A stretch of 13,602 bases of DNA from ZC4RG19 sp036279475 (GTDB lineage: Bacteria > Actinomycetota > Acidimicrobiia > Acidimicrobiales > VFJN01): contig DASUJB010000173.1 of the NCBI GenBank assembly GCA_036279475.1, positions 1 through 13,602 of the forward strand. Reading direction: 5' to 3'. Each line of letters starts with the position of its first letter. Within the stretch, counting starts at the first letter, position 1. Position numbers and translations under genes: made by a program. Below are positions 12,533-13,602 of this stretch, piece after piece. A model generated the notes under the pieces. That model did not search any database. It was not told the origin of the DNA and worked only from the letters and a program-made list of their open reading frames with translations.

Positions 12533-13602
12533 GTGCGACTCGGGTTCTTGATCGACCAGGACACCTGTATCGGGTGCCACGCCTGCACCGTGGCGTGCAA
12601 GGCCGAGCACGAGGTGCCGCTGTCGGTGAACCGCACCTGGGTCAAGTACATCGAGACGGGGACGTTCCCCACCGCCCGCCGGCAGTTCTCGGTGATGCGC
12701 TGCAACCACTGCGAGGACGCCCCCTGCGTCACGATCTGCCCCACCGGCGCGCTGTTCCACCGGGACAACGGCATCGTCGACTTCGACACGTCGAGCTGCA
12801 TCGGCTGCAAGTCGTGCATGAACGCCTGCCCCTACGACGCCCTCTACATCGATCCCGACGACCACACGGCGCAGAAGTGCAACTTCTGCGCCCACCGGAT
12901 CGACCAGCAGCTCGAGCCGAGCTGCGTCGTGGTGTGCCCGACGGAGTCCATCAAGTTCGGCGACCTGGACGACCCCACCTCGCTGATCAGCACCTACGTG
13001 GCCCGGGCCGACGTGGCCGTCCGCTCACCCGAGCAGGGCACCCGACCCAAGCTCTACTACAAGGGTGCCGACCAGGCGTCGCTCGACCCGACCCGCAGCT
13101 CGATCGCCGACGACGGGATGATCTGGGCCGACACCACCCCCGGGCACCAGCGCATCACGGTGGCCGACGACGGCCAGGTCGCCCGGACCGCCTACACGAC
13201 CGCCCACCCCGCGCCCTGGGGATGGGAGGTCTCCTCGTACCTGACCACCAAGGCCGTCGCCGCGGGGGCGATGCTCGTCGCCGCCCTGCTCGTCCTGCTC
13301 GGCCGGGCCGACGAGCAGGCCGCGGTCGGCGTCATGCCCCCGGTGGTGGCCGGTGCCTTCGCCGCGCTGACCGGCCTGCTGCTGGTGGGCGACCTCGAGC
13401 GGCCCCTCCGGTTCACCTACATCCTGACCCGGCCCCAGTGGTCGTCGTGGTTGACGAAGGGCACGTTCGTGCTCCTGGGCTTCGCGGCGGTGAGCCTGGC
13501 GTGGTTCGTGGCCGGCACGATGGGCGCCGACACCGTCGTGACCGGGCTCGCCGTGCCCGCCGCGGTGGCGGCCGCCGCCACCGCCGGGTACACGGCGGCC
13601 CT
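12533..13602 (+). CDS. Four-cluster ferredoxin subunit fused to NrfD/PsrC-type membrane domain (3' truncated)
   Basis: The GTG at 12533 has GGAGG at 12523-12527 (5-nt gap), and 356 residues are visible before the window ends. Residues 1-150 are a DMSO-reductase-B/PsrB/NrfC-like domain with 16 cysteines in four [4Fe-4S] sets: 12-15-18-22, 57-60-65-69, 89-92-95-99 and 116-119-131-135. A linker (150-225) follows, then the NrfD/PolC-type membrane domain beginning at PAPWGWEVSSYLTTKAVAAG (226-245), with the typical GDLERPLRFTYILTRPQWSS (286-305). Four hydrophobic segments are visible before the edge. These two parts are usually separate subunits (B and C) of molybdopterin oxidoreductases. No Tat signal is present, so the Fe-S domain is probably cytoplasmic unless exported with a partner. 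The role would be electron transfer between a catalytic subunit, expected downstream, and membrane quinone. Confidence 0.88.
   Translation, partial: MRLGFLIDQDTCIGCHACTVACKAEHEVPLSVNRTWVKYIETGTFPTARRQFSVMRCNHCEDAPCVTICPTGALFHRDNGIVDFDTSSCIGCKSCMNACPYDALYIDPDDHTAQKCNFCAHRIDQQLEPSCVVVCPTESIKFGDLDDPTSLISTYVARADVAVRSPEQGTRPKLYYKGADQASLDPTRSSIADDGMIWADTTPGHQRITVADDGQVARTAYTTAHPAPWGWEVSSYLTTKAVAAGAMLVAALLVLLGRADEQAAVGVMPPVVAGAFAALTGLLLVGDLERPLRFTYILTRPQWSSWLTKGTFVLLGFAAVSLAWFVAGTMGADTVVTGLAVPAAVAAAATAGYTAA

Noticed and set aside
1..13602. tRNA, rRNA, CRISPR array, insertion sequence, att site or prophage
   Set aside because: I looked for cloverleaf-like elements, regularly spaced repeats, transposase motifs and terminal repeats and found none that I can support.

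Overview
The window is very GC-rich with GTG used often as a start codon, strong G/C bias at third codon positions, and protein families typical of high-GC Actinomycetota. An Acidimicrobiia-like environmental actinobacterium is my best guess. That placement is inference, because there is no rRNA or other marker gene here. I see no tRNA, rRNA, CRISPR array, insertion sequence or phage gene.

Layout. (1) 1-1316, plus strand: the 3' end of an alpha/beta hydrolase of the dienelactone-hydrolase type, then an exported Cu/Zn superoxide dismutase. (2) 1327-7094, minus strand: a complete seven-gene Mrp/Mnh Na+(K+)/H+ antiporter operon in the order A-B-C-D-E-F-G, transcribed right to left. Five of its six junctions are 4-bp stop/start overlaps. 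(3) 7321-8328, plus strand and divergent from mrpA: a Na+/Ca2+-exchanger-family (CaCA) cation antiporter. The 226-bp divergent gap holds two long perfect inverted repeats. (4) 8329-9046: a gene-poor stretch with a lipoprotein gene that appears broken. A well-formed signal peptide and lipobox are in one frame and the probable mature domain is in another. (5) 9047-10185, plus strand: a TauE/SafE-type (TSUP) anion exporter overlapping a small membrane protein that resembles DUF1634, a known partner of such exporters. (6) 10243-13602: a type II (mitochondrial-SQOR-like) sulfide:quinone oxidoreductase on the minus strand, divergent from a GntR/HutC (UTRA) regulator. The regulator is followed by a four-cluster ferredoxin subunit fused to an NrfD/PsrC membrane domain, which runs off the right edge.

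How the parts may work together. Region 2 plus region 3 is a cation-homeostasis block: the Mrp complex exports Na+ using the proton gradient, and the CaCA protein probably exchanges Ca2+ or another cation. Regions 5 and 6 look like a sulfur/quinone redox block. SQR would oxidise sulfide and deliver electrons to quinone. The Fe-S/NrfD fusion is the electron-transfer and quinone-facing part of a molybdopterin-type (polysulfide, thiosulfate or related) oxidoreductase, whose catalytic subunit is expected downstream of the window. The TSUP protein may move a sulfur oxyanion such as sulfite. The strongest new-looking signal is regulatory. The promoters of sqr, the GntR gene and the Fe-S/NrfD gene each carry a dyad containing the 8-mer GTACRWWC. 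The GntR and Fe-S/NrfD promoters also share the 16-bp pattern ACGNNCNNNNGNNCGT, which suggests that the GntR protein controls itself and the flanking redox genes. These regulatory and pathway links are inference from sequence and gene order.
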